This document shows positions 1-8,303 of a DNA stretch of 64,000 nt, piece by piece. Location of the stretch: assembly GCA_963763325.1 (NCBI GenBank), contig CAVXOL010000023.1, forward strand, positions 186,001 to 250,000, in the 5' to 3' direction. The notes under the pieces were generated by a model, which was not told the DNA's origin, made no database searches, and worked only from the letters and a program-made list of their open reading frames with translations. Origin of the DNA: JBBECJ01 sp963763325 (GTDB lineage Bacteria; Chloroflexota; Chloroflexia; Thermomicrobiales; CFX8). Positions within the stretch are counted from its first letter, which is position 1. Each line of letters opens with the position of its first letter. Both the position numbers and the translations under genes were made by a program.

Positions 1-490
1 CCGCGTGAATGACTTCATGGCGCTTGTCGAAGCGTTCGTGCAGTCCGTCGACCGTTTCGACGATCTCCGAGGCAAGCGACTTGAATAGCTCATCTTCCGG
101 GCTTGTCTTCTCAAGAGCGGCTATCTGCTCGGAGAGGGTGTCCTTCTGGTCGGCGAGGGCACGGTCAAACAGAGCCACCTGATCGAGGGCGTCCGCATCG
201 ACCGAAGCTTCCGAGAAGAGTGGAGCGTAGCCGTAGCTGGCGGTACGAACCCGATCGATGAACGATGTCAACCGCCTATATGGCTTATCAACGACCGGGA
301 TAGCCATGATCTTTCGTTCGTCCGCAAGCGTCGTTGCCAGCCGTCCCAACCTTTCGGCCAGCTGTCCGTATTCTCGTGCCAGTTGTTCGCGGATGACGCG
401 GTCGGAGTCGCGGCGTCTCTCCTTGTCGCGGTAGCCCGCGTAGCCAGGAATGCTGTCGAGCATGCGATCAATCGTTCCCCCTGAGGACAT
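1..490 (-). CDS. Hypothetical protein, partial (3' end outside window)
   Basis: Function not recognised. The reading frame is open from an ATG at 490 to the window edge, giving 163 codons, so the C-terminus is missing. The start is well supported: an AGGAGGTG Shine-Dalgarno lies at 495-502, four bases before the ATG. A second in-frame ATG lies at 463. The protein begins MSSGGTIDRMLDSIPGYAGY and is then rich in Arg, Glu, Asp and Leu, with no membrane segment or signal peptide, so it looks like a soluble, largely helical and possibly coiled-coil protein. It follows the membrane/zinc-ribbon gene by 38 bases on the same strand and is probably the last visible member of the glycosyltransferase operon. 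Confidence 0.75.
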   Translation of the reverse strand, partial: MSSGGTIDRMLDSIPGYAGYRDKERRRDSDRVIREQLAREYGQLAERLGRLATTLADERKIMAIPVVDKPYRRLTSFIDRVRTASYGYAPLFSEASVDADALDQVALFDRALADQKDTLSEQIAALEKTSPEDELFKSLASEIVETVDGLHERFDKRHEVIHA

Positions 491-528
491 CGTTCACCTC
501 CTGAGATCATCCGGTAACGGTGCGCCCG

Positions 529-1059
529 TCAGGGCAGAAATATCTCGACTCCGCAGAAAGGACAGCGAACCAGCCCCTTGCCTGCCAGTGAGACCTGACC
601 GCCGCAGTTGGGACAGGTTTCCTTGCCACGCAACTCGGATGCCTGTCGGGCAAACAGGATGCCTCGGTCCCAGTCGACGTAACCGGCGAAGAGCCCCTTT
701 GATACAAGGTCGTAGAGGTCGGCACGGACGCTGTCGCGCGTGCCGGCCATCTGTAGCGCGAGATCGGCAATGCTGATCTCTCCCGCGCTCTCGATAATCC
801 CGAGCATCTTGCGTTGTCGTGCGGCGATTTCGAACTGCTTCGCTTCGGCTCCACCGCGAATGTACAGGAAGATGCCTCCCGCCACCAGAGGCAGGACGAG
901 CACGATAAACAGGATGGCCCCGCCAAAGACCGCTCCGGACAGTCGCAGGCCAGACTCGTCGTCTGCTAACCCGGACGCCAGCCAGGCGATTGCGACGGCG
1001 CCGACCAGGAGACCTCCGCCAATCATCAGCAGTCCGACAGTTCGACCAGTCAACGTCAT
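529..1059 (-). CDS. Membrane protein with cytoplasmic winged-helix-like region and C-terminal zinc ribbon
   Basis: Encodes 176 residues. Two hydrophobic segments (about residues 7-32 and 40-68) form a membrane hairpin. Residues about 80-140 look like a small helical or winged-helix domain (IESAGEISIADLALQMAGT). The C-terminus holds a CPNCGGQV...CPFCG zinc ribbon. The product is probably anchored in the inner membrane with the ribbon in the cytoplasm. Its ATG shares one base with the stop of the upstream GT9 gene (TGATG), so translation is likely coupled. No specific function is recognised; a structural or regulatory role beside the glycosyltransferases is only a guess from position. Confidence 0.8.
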   Translation of the reverse strand: MTLTGRTVGLLMIGGGLLVGAVAIAWLASGLADDESGLRLSGAVFGGAILFIVLVLPLVAGGIFLYIRGGAEAKQFEIAARQRKMLGIIESAGEISIADLALQMAGTRDSVRADLYDLVSKGLFAGYVDWDRGILFARQASELRGKETCPNCGGQVSLAGKGLVRCPFCGVEIFLP

Positions 1060-2159
1060 CAGGCAGCTCCAAGTACACGCGATACCGCGCTCTCAACGTC
1101 GGCTGTTGTAACCCGCTTCAGGCAGGTTCGGTCGGGGCATCCGGCGGGTCGACCAAGGCGATAGCCGGTGTACACGCACGGCTGACATGGCAGATCCTGC
1201 CGGACGACGATCGATCCGCCATTGACAGCTCGGTGGTCCCAAGCGTCGAGCGACCCTGCCGGTCGCCATGCTTCCGAGTTTGAGGGACCAAAGATCGAAA
1301 CGACCGGCGTGCCAACGGCTGCAGCGAGATGTCCGATGAATGAATCTCCGCCGATCACGACACATGCGTGACTCAAGACATATGCCAGTTCCGGCAGCGG
1401 CGTTCGAGAGGTCAAGTCAATCGTCGACGGTTCAGCCTCGCAGATTGAGGCCGACGCGTTGTCCGCGTCCGGTCCTCCCACGACCACAGGAACAATGCCA
1501 CGCTGGCGCAGGTAGGAGGCAATCGCACCGAATCGGTCGGCGGGCCATTCTCTCGCGCGGGAGAATGGACCTGTCGCAGGGAAAATCGCCGCATACGGCT
1601 CCTGAAGCGCCAGCATTAATCCATGCGTCCGCGAAGCGTTGATGACAGGAATATCCTCCACAGCGATCCCACCGGCCGCGACTGCGACATCACGCATGTA
1701 GGTGGCTTCGTGCTGTTGTCCGAATCCGCGATCGACAACCGGATGACTCAAGAATGACCCCCGGCCGTTGTCCAGGCCGGCGACGTAGTGGCATCCGGTC
1801 GCTCGGGCGAGAGCGGCAAACTTCCGAGCACCGAACGCGGTCGTCAGATGGTGCAGTATGACGACTCGATCGTAGTGAGCTGACCTGAGCGTCAGGGCCA
1901 GCCGTGCCGCGATGTGTAACGCGGTCGGCTTCATGAGCGATCCGACCTCATCGAACAAATGCTTTGGGAACTGAACGGGAAGTAAGTCGTGTCCGATGAG
2001 GTCCAGCAACGGGATCGACGACGGCGTTACCAGGACATCGATCCGAGCTTCCGGAAATGCCATTCGCAACGAGCGAAAGGCAGGTTCGCAGAGAAGTAGG
2101 TCACCAAGATCTGCCAATTTGATGGCAAGGATTCGCTTCGGCGGTCGCCTATCGTCCAT
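1059..2159 (-). CDS. Glycosyltransferase family 9 (heptosyltransferase-like)
   Basis: Encodes 366 residues, normal for GT9. The N-terminus ILAIKLADLGDLLLCEPAFR carries the GDxxxxxP motif of the acceptor-side Rossmann domain. The C-terminal nucleotide-binding half has GGDSFIGHLAAAVGTPVVSI followed by FGPSN. A Cys-rich tail (CQPCVY...CPDRTC) resembles that of other family members. GT9 enzymes transfer heptose or related sugars from ADP-sugars to surface glycans at the inner membrane. The exact donor and acceptor cannot be read from sequence, and classical LPS is not expected if this is a Chloroflexota. The start overlaps the upstream GT4 gene by 11 bases. Confidence 0.9.
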   Translation of the reverse strand: MDDRRPPKRILAIKLADLGDLLLCEPAFRSLRMAFPEARIDVLVTPSSIPLLDLIGHDLLPVQFPKHLFDEVGSLMKPTALHIAARLALTLRSAHYDRVVILHHLTTAFGARKFAALARATGCHYVAGLDNGRGSFLSHPVVDRGFGQQHEATYMRDVAVAAGGIAVEDIPVINASRTHGLMLALQEPYAAIFPATGPFSRAREWPADRFGAIASYLRQRGIVPVVVGGPDADNASASICEAEPSTIDLTSRTPLPELAYVLSHACVVIGGDSFIGHLAAAVGTPVVSIFGPSNSEAWRPAGSLDAWDHRAVNGGSIVVRQDLPCQPCVYTGYRLGRPAGCPDRTCLKRVTTADVESAVSRVLGAA

Positions 2160-3252
2160 GCGTTGCCCGCTGAATTACGGCCAGCGTGTCCGTCGCTGTG
2201 CGGTTCCAATCGAACAGTCGCGATCGCCTGAGTCCCGCGGCAATCAGTTGTTCACGCTTCGGTGATGCGAGTGCGTGTCTGAGGCCCTCGAGAATCGACG
2301 AAACTTCAAGCGGGTCAACCAGCACGGCCGCATCACCGGCGACTTCGGGCATGCTCGAGCGGTTGCTGGTCACGACGGGGCAGCCGCAGGCCATTGCTTC
2401 TAGTACCCCCATCCCGAAACCCTCGTACAGCGAAGGCAGTGCGAACACTCGGGCGCCATTATAGAGTGCCGGAACGTCGTTGTCGGAGACCTGACCAAGC
2501 CGTCGGATCCTGGCAGCCGCACGGCTGTCACGAATCCGCTCCTCGATCGGCTCACTGAGCCAGCCTGAAGATCCTCCAATGACGAGCATCAGGTCGTCGT
2601 CCATGCTCTCGAACGCCTCGACGAGTCGGACCAGGTTCTTCCGTGGCTGGACGGTGCTCAGGAAGAAGATGTATGGCCGATCAATACCGAGCCGTGACCT
2701 GACCTCATCAACCGCTGAGGCGTCGAGCACGCGAAAGCGATCGTGGTCGACGCCTGAATGGACGACGGTGATCTTGGAGGAATCAGTCCCGTATCGCCTC
2801 ACCAGGTCGTCGCGAGTCTGGGCTGAGATTGCGATGATCTGATTGGACACTCGAGCGTTCCATCGGGTCGTCAGGTCGAGCACTCGACGTGCTCGTGTGG
2901 GATGAGCTTCTGGTTCGGCGAGAAAACCAAGGTCGTGGATCGTTACAACCGAAGCTGGCGGATGTACTAGTGGAACGACGTGCGACGGGACAAAGAGTGC
3001 CGATGGCCTGTCGCGGCGTATTGCGAGGGATAGACCAACGTGCGTCCATAGCCGACGCTGTCGAATCAGCGCATGACGGACGTTTGATCCATCGAGAGCC
3101 GAATCAGGCGGGGAGCGATGATAGAGCGTCAGCTTGGGACGTGCTGACACGCCAACGATCGCCCGTATCAACTCGAACGAGTACCACTCGGTTCCCGTTC
3201 GAGCGGTAGAGGTAGCTCGGCTAGCGTCGATCGCAATCCGGTTAGTTGGCAT
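2149..3252 (-). CDS. Glycosyltransferase family 4 (GT-B fold)
   Basis: The open frame extends to 3516, but the start is placed at the ATG at 3252, giving MPTNRIAIDASRA, because the upstream part is non-homologous and overlaps the preceding gene. That gives 367 residues. Family signs are HSGVDHDRF, the domain linker FFLSTVQPRKNLVRLVEAF, and the C-terminal EGFGMGVLEAMACGCPVV with the two glutamates of the E-x7-E nucleotide-sugar site. It should use an NDP-sugar at the cytoplasmic face of the membrane. The start overlaps the upstream GT9 gene by 11 bases and the stop overlaps the next GT9 gene by 11 bases, so the cluster is one operon. Confidence 0.9.
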   Translation of the reverse strand: MPTNRIAIDASRATSTARTGTEWYSFELIRAIVGVSARPKLTLYHRSPPDSALDGSNVRHALIRQRRLWTHVGLSLAIRRDRPSALFVPSHVVPLVHPPASVVTIHDLGFLAEPEAHPTRARRVLDLTTRWNARVSNQIIAISAQTRDDLVRRYGTDSSKITVVHSGVDHDRFRVLDASAVDEVRSRLGIDRPYIFFLSTVQPRKNLVRLVEAFESMDDDLMLVIGGSSGWLSEPIEERIRDSRAAARIRRLGQVSDNDVPALYNGARVFALPSLYEGFGMGVLEAMACGCPVVTSNRSSMPEVAGDAAVLVDPLEVSSILEGLRHALASPKREQLIAAGLRRSRLFDWNRTATDTLAVIQRATHGR

Positions 3253-4375
3253 GTTGGCGTAGCACCGATCGGGCGGCGTCAATAACTGATTCTGGAAAGA
3301 TCGCCAGCATACACCCGCAGCCAGCGGGGCGGTCTGGGGAAAGATCGCCGCATCGCGGACATGTCCAACCGGCACGGACGACGCGATGGAGCGTGGGGTC
3401 TCCCCACGGACCGTACCGCCGTGGATCGCTGGGGCCGAAGAGGTGGATTGAGGGCGTACCAGCCGCGACTGCGAGATGGAGTGGCCCGCAATCTGGACCC
3501 ATAACGACCGCCGCATTTCGCATCACTTCAGCCAGTACTGACACGGAGGTCTGTCCGGCCAGGGATGTGCAGGTCGGACACAGAGCGGCGATTCCGGCGC
3601 ATAAATCAGCTTCAGCGCCGGACCCGGTTACGATCGTATGAAGTCCGTCACGACCGAGTTCGTCAACGACCTTGACCCAGCGATGAGCCGGCCATTCCTT
3701 GACGGCTGCACCTGAGCCGGGATGAACGACGACATATGGCTCGGTTATCCTCCGTGTCATCAGCAGTCGTGACGCGGTGTCCGCTGCTTCGGCGGAGAGT
3801 TCCAGGGTAAGGGGGAATGTTGACCACGTCGGAGGCGAACCCGGCACGCCCGTCGCAGCGATACGGAACGCACGAACGGTCGCGTGGTCAGAATCGTGGT
3901 CGTCAGCAGTAAGTGTAGAGAACCTCGACGCTCGGGAATCATTGGCTGTGACAACCTCGGGTGCAATGAGTGACGCGAGCCATGCTGCCCACCACGCGTC
4001 GGGCCGTAAAACGTATGCCAGCCGAGCGCGAAGCTCGATGAGGCGCGCTGCATGAATCCTTAATTGAATGTAGGGGTCGATTGGCGAGCCCCTCTCGGAT
4101 CTGGAGAAGCCTGGAAACGGGAGTGTGATGATTTCGTCAACCGGCCACGAAAGCGACGCGACCTCATGCGACCAGGGGCCGACGATGGCGATCAGGCGGC
4201 TGGTTGGGTGTTGGCTGCGAATCAATCCGACGGCTGGCTGTGAAAGGACAATGTCTCCTAGATGGTCTGGCTGGAGGATCAGCACGGTGTCGTCGGGCGA
4301 TGACCAATCTTTGCGGCGCGTTCGACCGGCAAGAGGGAGCATTGCGTCTCGTATGCTCGATGTCAGGCGCCGCAT
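3242..4375 (-). CDS. Glycosyltransferase family 9 (heptosyltransferase-like)
   Basis: Encodes 377 residues, the second of three GT9 paralogues. It has ILQPDHLGDIVLSQPAVG near residues 33-50 and the C-terminal donor site GPDCGPLHLAVAAGTPSIHL followed by FGPSDPRRYGPWG. The N-terminus is about 20 residues longer than in its neighbours and basic (TRRKDW). A Cys cluster (CPRCGDLSPDRPAGCGC) near the end parallels the Cys-rich tail of the GT9 at 1059-2159. The start overlaps the upstream GT9 gene by 13 bases. Sugar specificity is unknown; similarity to ADP-heptose transferases is at family level only. Confidence 0.9.
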   Translation of the reverse strand: MRRLTSSIRDAMLPLAGRTRRKDWSSPDDTVLILQPDHLGDIVLSQPAVGLIRSQHPTSRLIAIVGPWSHEVASLSWPVDEIITLPFPGFSRSERGSPIDPYIQLRIHAARLIELRARLAYVLRPDAWWAAWLASLIAPEVVTANDSRASRFSTLTADDHDSDHATVRAFRIAATGVPGSPPTWSTFPLTLELSAEAADTASRLLMTRRITEPYVVVHPGSGAAVKEWPAHRWVKVVDELGRDGLHTIVTGSGAEADLCAGIAALCPTCTSLAGQTSVSVLAEVMRNAAVVMGPDCGPLHLAVAAGTPSIHLFGPSDPRRYGPWGDPTLHRVVRAGWTCPRCGDLSPDRPAGCGCMLAIFPESVIDAARSVLRQHAN

Positions 4376-5391
4376 GCAGTCAATCCGTGTGCGAGGCTGA
4401 CCGCATTTCGGGTTGCTTCGATGGCCATCTCAGTCGTGATGAGGTCTGTCGAGATCGCGGCGCCGACACGTGCGGTGTGACGCAGATCTTGATCTTGTAT
4501 ACGCCACGAATCGGGGGGCGCGAGCACCTGAACGTGCCGGCCGAGTGGCCGGTATCGGCGTGGATTGGTGGGGCCGAAGATTGCGACAGTCGGGGTTCCC
4601 AATGCAGCAGCAATGTGCGTGACGCCGGTGTCAGGGCCGACAAACACCGCCGCCCGGTTGATTACTCCTGCCAATGTCTCGATGTCGATCTTGCCAGCGA
4701 AGTTAGCTGAGTCTTCCATTCCGGCCAGATCAGCAACACGTCGCGCGACTTCCACATCATCTGGCCCACCACTTAAGAGCACAGTCGTCCCCTGGCGTTG
4801 CGCTATCCGTGCGAGTTCCGCAAACCGCTCGGCGGGCCAGCGCTTGTCGAGCATCGTCGCGCCAGGATTCTGCGCGCCACCGGGATGCAGGACGACTATC
4901 GGCGAACTGATGCCGGACAGAAGATCGGCTGACCGACGCAGTCCGAGTGTGGTTGGGAAGATTTGCGGCATGCTGGCTGGCGTCGGTATGCCCAGTTCAC
5001 GGACGACGTCCAGATAGACCTCCGACTCGTGGCGCATTTCCGGATTCAGCGATCGAGCATGGCCAGAGGCGTTGGCACGAGAGAGCCGTGTCGCAAGCCG
5101 TAACCAGCGTGATCGGTCGAGACAGACGACGGCGTCGTAGCAACCCTGGCGAAGAACCCGCGAGAGCTGCAACGCCGACGGCAGTTCGAGCCGATCCGGA
5201 ACAGGTCGCGTCGAGAGGCCTCGGCGGAACTGGAATGCGATACGGGAATGCAGGCCGACAAACACATCGACTATCGCTTCTGGGTGTGCGGCGACGATGG
5301 CGTCGACGGCCGGCAGCGCCATGATGCAGTCGCCAATGCAGCACGGCTTGATGATCGCGATTTTACGCAGGTTGTCGTGCGACGAACTCAC
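4363..5391 (-). CDS. Glycosyltransferase family 9 (heptosyltransferase-like)
   Basis: Encodes 342 residues. [20 protein letters not shown] at residues about 10-29 is the GT9 N-terminal motif, and [20 protein letters not shown] followed by [15 protein letters not shown] is the donor-binding region. It is the first glycosyltransferase after fabZ, and its ATG overlaps the fabZ stop by four bases (ATGA), so translational coupling is likely. It probably adds a sugar to a surface glycan or glycolipid at the inner membrane. Donor and acceptor are not known. Confidence 0.9.
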   Translation of the reverse strand: MSSSHDNLRKIAIIKPCCIGDCIMALPAVDAIVAAHPEAIVDVFVGLHSRIAFQFRRGLSTRPVPDRLELPSALQLSRVLRQGCYDAVVCLDRSRWLRLATRLSRANASGHARSLNPEMRHESEVYLDVVRELGIPTPASMPQIFPTTLGLRRSADLLSGISSPIVVLHPGGAQNPGATMLDKRWPAERFAELARIAQRQGTTVLLSGGPDDVEVARRVADLAGMEDSANFAGKIDIETLAGVINRAAVFVGPDTGVTHIAAALGTPTVAIFGPTNPRRYRPLGRHVQVLAPPDSWRIQDQDLRHTARVGAAISTDLITTEMAIEATRNAVSLAHGLTACGA

Positions 5392-5828
5392 GAGTTAGCG
5401 GAAATGTCCGCGACCGCGAACATCAGTTCGCCGCGTACTGCAAGCTCCCCGCCGACGGTCGCCGTCGCATTCCCCATCCCAACTCCACGCCGCATCTTTC
5501 CAAGTTCCACTTCGAGTCGAAGCGTATCGCCCGGCTTGACCTGGCGCTTGAAACGCACGCCGTCGATTCCGGCAAAAAATGGCATCTTGCCCTTGAATTC
5601 GTCCATTCCGAGAATCGCGACCGCTCCAACTTGTGCCAACGCTTCGACGATCAGCACGCCAGGCATCACAGGGTAGTCGGGAAAGTGGCCTTGAAAGAAT
5701 GGCTCGTTGATCGAAACATTCTTGATGCCAACCGCGCGAACGCCGTATTCGATTTCGATGATGCGATCGACCAGGAGAAACGGATACCGATGGGGGATAA
5801 TCGCCTGAATCTGCTGCGCGTCGAGCAC
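5388..5828 (-). CDS. fabZ: 3-hydroxyacyl-[acyl-carrier-protein] dehydratase FabZ
   Basis: Encodes 146 residues, the usual FabZ length, with GTG as start. It dehydrates 3-hydroxyacyl-ACP to trans-2-enoyl-ACP in type II fatty acid synthesis in the cytoplasm. The hot-dog fold signature is clear: [13 protein letters not shown] near the start, the catalytic His in [14 protein letters not shown] and the catalytic Glu in LIVEALAQ. It is the first gene of the GT9/GT4 operon, overlapping the first GT9 gene by four bases. In Gram-negative bacteria fabZ lies with lpxA/lpxD; no lpx gene is seen here. A strong promoter lies just upstream (5873-5902). Confidence 0.95.
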   Translation of the reverse strand: MLDAQQIQAIIPHRYPFLLVDRIIEIEYGVRAVGIKNVSINEPFFQGHFPDYPVMPGVLIVEALAQVGAVAILGMDEFKGKMPFFAGIDGVRFKRQVKPGDTLRLEVELGKMRRGVGMGNATATVGGELAVRGELMFAVADISANS

Positions 5829-5872
5829 TGAACACGCATCCCTTCATTGTCAACGGGCCATGCCGCACTGGG

Positions 5873-5902
5873 AGTCTAGGAACGAGGCACCGTAAATGTC
5901 AA
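5873..5902 (-). promoter_or_regulatory. Sigma-70-type promoter of the fabZ-glycosyltransferase operon
   Basis: On the minus strand a perfect TTGACA (-35, at 5897-5902) is followed after 18 bases by TAGACT (-10, at 5873-5878). Predicted transcription starts near 5866, leaving a leader of about 37 bases before the fabZ GTG. The -35 box overlaps the start codon of the divergent gpsA. Confidence rests on the exact -35 box and acceptable spacing. Confidence 0.65.
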
Positions 5903-6939
5903 ACAGCCCACGAGGCGATCACCCGTTTTCGGGACGGACGGTCGTTGTTGGAGCGGGCGCGTGGGGAACGACGCTGGCGAATCTAATTGCTTCGACAGGA
6001 CGTGAGTGCGCGTTGATTGCTCATTCGGAGGCACACGCAACTCAGATCGCCGCGGCCAGGATGAATGAGCGCTACCTCCCGGCGATTGGCATTCACGAGC
6101 GGGTTACGATAACGCACGACGTTCGTCATGCGGTGCGCGACGCCGACGTTGTTGCTATCGTCGTTCCGTCGCAACACGTGCGAGCCGTAGCCACCGAGGT
6201 CGTGCGAAGCGCTCGTTCCGATGCGCTGTTGGTGAGTTGCGCCAAGGGAATTGAGCTTGGGTCGCTTCTTCGGATGTCTGAAGTGATCGTGAGCGCAACC
6301 GGCATTGGAACGGACCGGGTGTGTGCGCTGTCCGGGCCGAATCTGGCGCGAGAAATTGCTCAGGGGCTGCCTGCTTCGGCAGTCGTCGCCAGCGAAAGCG
6401 AGGCATCGGCTCAGATCGCGCAGCAGGCACTGGCGGCGGCCTCCTTTCGCCTTTACACAAGCCGTGACATAGTCGGGGTCGAACTTGGCGGTGCGCTCAA
6501 GAACGTCATTGCGCTCGGTGCCGGCGTTGCCGATGGTCTTGGACTCGGTCAGAACGCAAAGGCAGCGTTCATGACTCGCGGACTGGCCGAGATGATCCGA
6601 CTCGGTGTCGCGGCCGGCGCAAACCCATTGACATTCGGCGGATTGAGCGGCCTGGGTGATCTGATCGCGACCTGCGAAAGTCCACTGAGCCGAAATAGAT
6701 CATTTGGAGAGCGTCTGGGTCGAGGTTTATCGCTTGAGAACGCCACCGGAGGATCGCCTCACGTCGTCGAAGGATTGACGACCGCTCGTGCAGCGCTCCA
6801 ACTCGCGCAACGGTTTCAGGTTGAAATGCCGATCGCGGCGACCGTGGTCAGCGTCCTTGACGGACGGTTGACGGTCCGCGACGCGATTGGATCGCTGATG
6901 TCACGCGGCGCGCGTCCTGAACTCGATGGTTTGGCCTAG
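5896..6939 (+). CDS. gpsA: NAD(P)H-dependent glycerol-3-phosphate dehydrogenase
   Basis: Encodes 347 residues, slightly longer than typical GpsA (about 330-340). It reduces dihydroxyacetone phosphate to sn-glycerol 3-phosphate for phospholipid synthesis in the cytoplasm. The Rossmann motif is VVVGAGAWGTTLANLIAST near residue 17. The catalytic lysine lies in GGALKNVIALGAGVADGLG, followed by NAKAAFMTRGLAEM and the GLSGLGDL motif. The gene is divergent from fabZ, so two lipid-metabolism genes share one 67-base intergenic region. Its TAG stop overlaps the convergent purA stop by four bases. Confidence 0.95.
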   Translation: MSNSPRGDHPFSGRTVVVGAGAWGTTLANLIASTGRECALIAHSEAHATQIAAARMNERYLPAIGIHERVTITHDVRHAVRDADVVAIVVPSQHVRAVATEVVRSARSDALLVSCAKGIELGSLLRMSEVIVSATGIGTDRVCALSGPNLAREIAQGLPASAVVASESEASAQIAQQALAAASFRLYTSRDIVGVELGGALKNVIALGAGVADGLGLGQNAKAAFMTRGLAEMIRLGVAAGANPLTFGGLSGLGDLIATCESPLSRNRSFGERLGRGLSLENATGGSPHVVEGLTTARAALQLAQRFQVEMPIAATVVSVLDGRLTVRDAIGSLMSRGARPELDGLA

Positions 6940-8222
6940 TCAGCCGCGATTGCAGAGTCGAGTAGCTGGCGGCGGTGTGGGCCAACACCGATGTATCGCA
7001 CCGGCACGCCGATCAGCTCTTCGATTCGACATACGTAGGCGCGTGCTGTCGGCGGAAGATCTGCCAGGCTCTCTGCTTGCGATGTGTCCTCGGTCCAGCC
7101 CGCCAGGTCTTCGTAGATTGGTACGACGCGATCGTAATCGGTGATTCGGGCCGGTGGTGCGGCGAGTGGATGACCGTCAAGTTGATAGCCGATGCAGACG
7201 CGTACCGTGGTCATACCGTCAAGGACATCGAACTTGGTCAACGCGACCTCTCCGATGCCATTGAGGCGGGCGGTATAGCGAGCCTGGACCGCGTCGAACC
7301 AGCCCGTCCGGCGCGGGCGACCGGTCGTCGTTCCATATTCAACGCCGCGTTCGCGAAGCAAATGGCCCGTATCGTCGTGGAGTTCGGTCGGGAACCCTCC
7401 GGCTCCGACCCGTGTCAGATAGGCCTTGTAGACGCCGATGACGCGACCGACCTGCGTCGGGGCGATACCGGCACCCTGGCACAGTCCGGCGGCGGTTGGC
7501 GACGACGACGTGACGAACGGATAAGTTCCATAGTCGATGTCAAGCATTGCAGCCTGGGCGCCTTCGACGATCACGTTCGCGTCCGACTCAATCGCATCCT
7601 GAACATCAGATTCGACATCCCCAAGATATGGTGAGAGGCGTTCGCCATACGCCGCGAACTCCTCAGCAATTTCGTTGAGGTCGAACGGCGGATGGTCGTA
7701 GATGGCGCGAAGGATCGCGTTCTTCTCAGCGAGGACAGGCGCCAGGCTGCGGCTCAGATGCTCGGGATCGGTGATATCCGCCAGCCGGATACCGCGACGG
7801 GCTGCCTTGTCGGCATAGCACGGACCATTGCCGGTCTGCGTCGTTCCGATCAAGTCGTCACCCCGGCCAGCCTCTTCAAGCCGGTCAAGAACTGGATGGT
7901 ACGGCATGATGAGGTGGCATCGGCTCGAGACGCGTAGGTTGGACGTGTCGATCCCGCGCTCGTCGAGCCGAGCGAGCTCCTCAAGCAACGTCTTCGGATT
8001 GAGGGACACGCCCGCGCCGATGATGCACAGACACTCGGGATGGAGGATGCCGGAAGGTATCAGGTGGAACTTGAAAACGCCCTTGTCGGTGACGACGGTA
8101 TGGCCTGCATTCGCGCCGCCGTTGGCACGGATCACGACGTCGGCGGTGTTGGCGAGGGCATCGATGATCTTACCCTTGCCTTCGTCACCCCACTGGCCGC
8201 CAAGTACGATCGATACCGGCAT
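6936..8222 (-). CDS. purA: Adenylosuccinate synthetase
   Basis: Encodes 428 residues, matching bacterial PurA. It catalyses the GTP-dependent ligation of IMP and aspartate, the first committed step to AMP. The start is the ATG at 8222 (MPVSIVLGGQWGDEGKGK) because this begins right at the conserved P-loop, although the frame is open to 8288. A GGGGGA sequence upstream can act as ribosome-binding site. The GHTVV motif and the C-terminal IEELIGVPVRYIGVGPHR are as in the family. The stop overlaps that of convergent gpsA through a CTAG. Confidence 0.96.
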   Translation of the reverse strand: MPVSIVLGGQWGDEGKGKIIDALANTADVVIRANGGANAGHTVVTDKGVFKFHLIPSGILHPECLCIIGAGVSLNPKTLLEELARLDERGIDTSNLRVSSRCHLIMPYHPVLDRLEEAGRGDDLIGTTQTGNGPCYADKAARRGIRLADITDPEHLSRSLAPVLAEKNAILRAIYDHPPFDLNEIAEEFAAYGERLSPYLGDVESDVQDAIESDANVIVEGAQAAMLDIDYGTYPFVTSSSPTAAGLCQGAGIAPTQVGRVIGVYKAYLTRVGAGGFPTELHDDTGHLLRERGVEYGTTTGRPRRTGWFDAVQARYTARLNGIGEVALTKFDVLDGMTTVRVCIGYQLDGHPLAAPPARITDYDRVVPIYEDLAGWTEDTSQAESLADLPPTARAYVCRIEELIGVPVRYIGVGPHRRQLLDSAIAAD

Positions 8223-8294
8223 CAAATCCGTCCCCCGTTTGAGCGAATTGGTGGCAACGCGTCGGCAGGATCGCCGACTAACCGCCAACCACCG

Positions 8295-8303
8295 ATTCTA
8301 TCA
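8295..8303 (-). promoter_or_regulatory. Possible extended -10 promoter of purA
   Basis: TGATAGAAT on the minus strand fits an extended -10 element (TGn followed by TAGAAT at 8295-8300). No convincing -35 box is seen. The TGA is also the stop codon of the upstream DnaJ-like gene. Transcription would start near 8288, 66 bases before purA. Confidence 0.3.

Noticed and set aside
3253..3516. N-terminal extension of the GT4 frame
   Set aside because: Overlaps the upstream GT9 gene and shows no homology-like sequence before MPTNRIAIDASRA.
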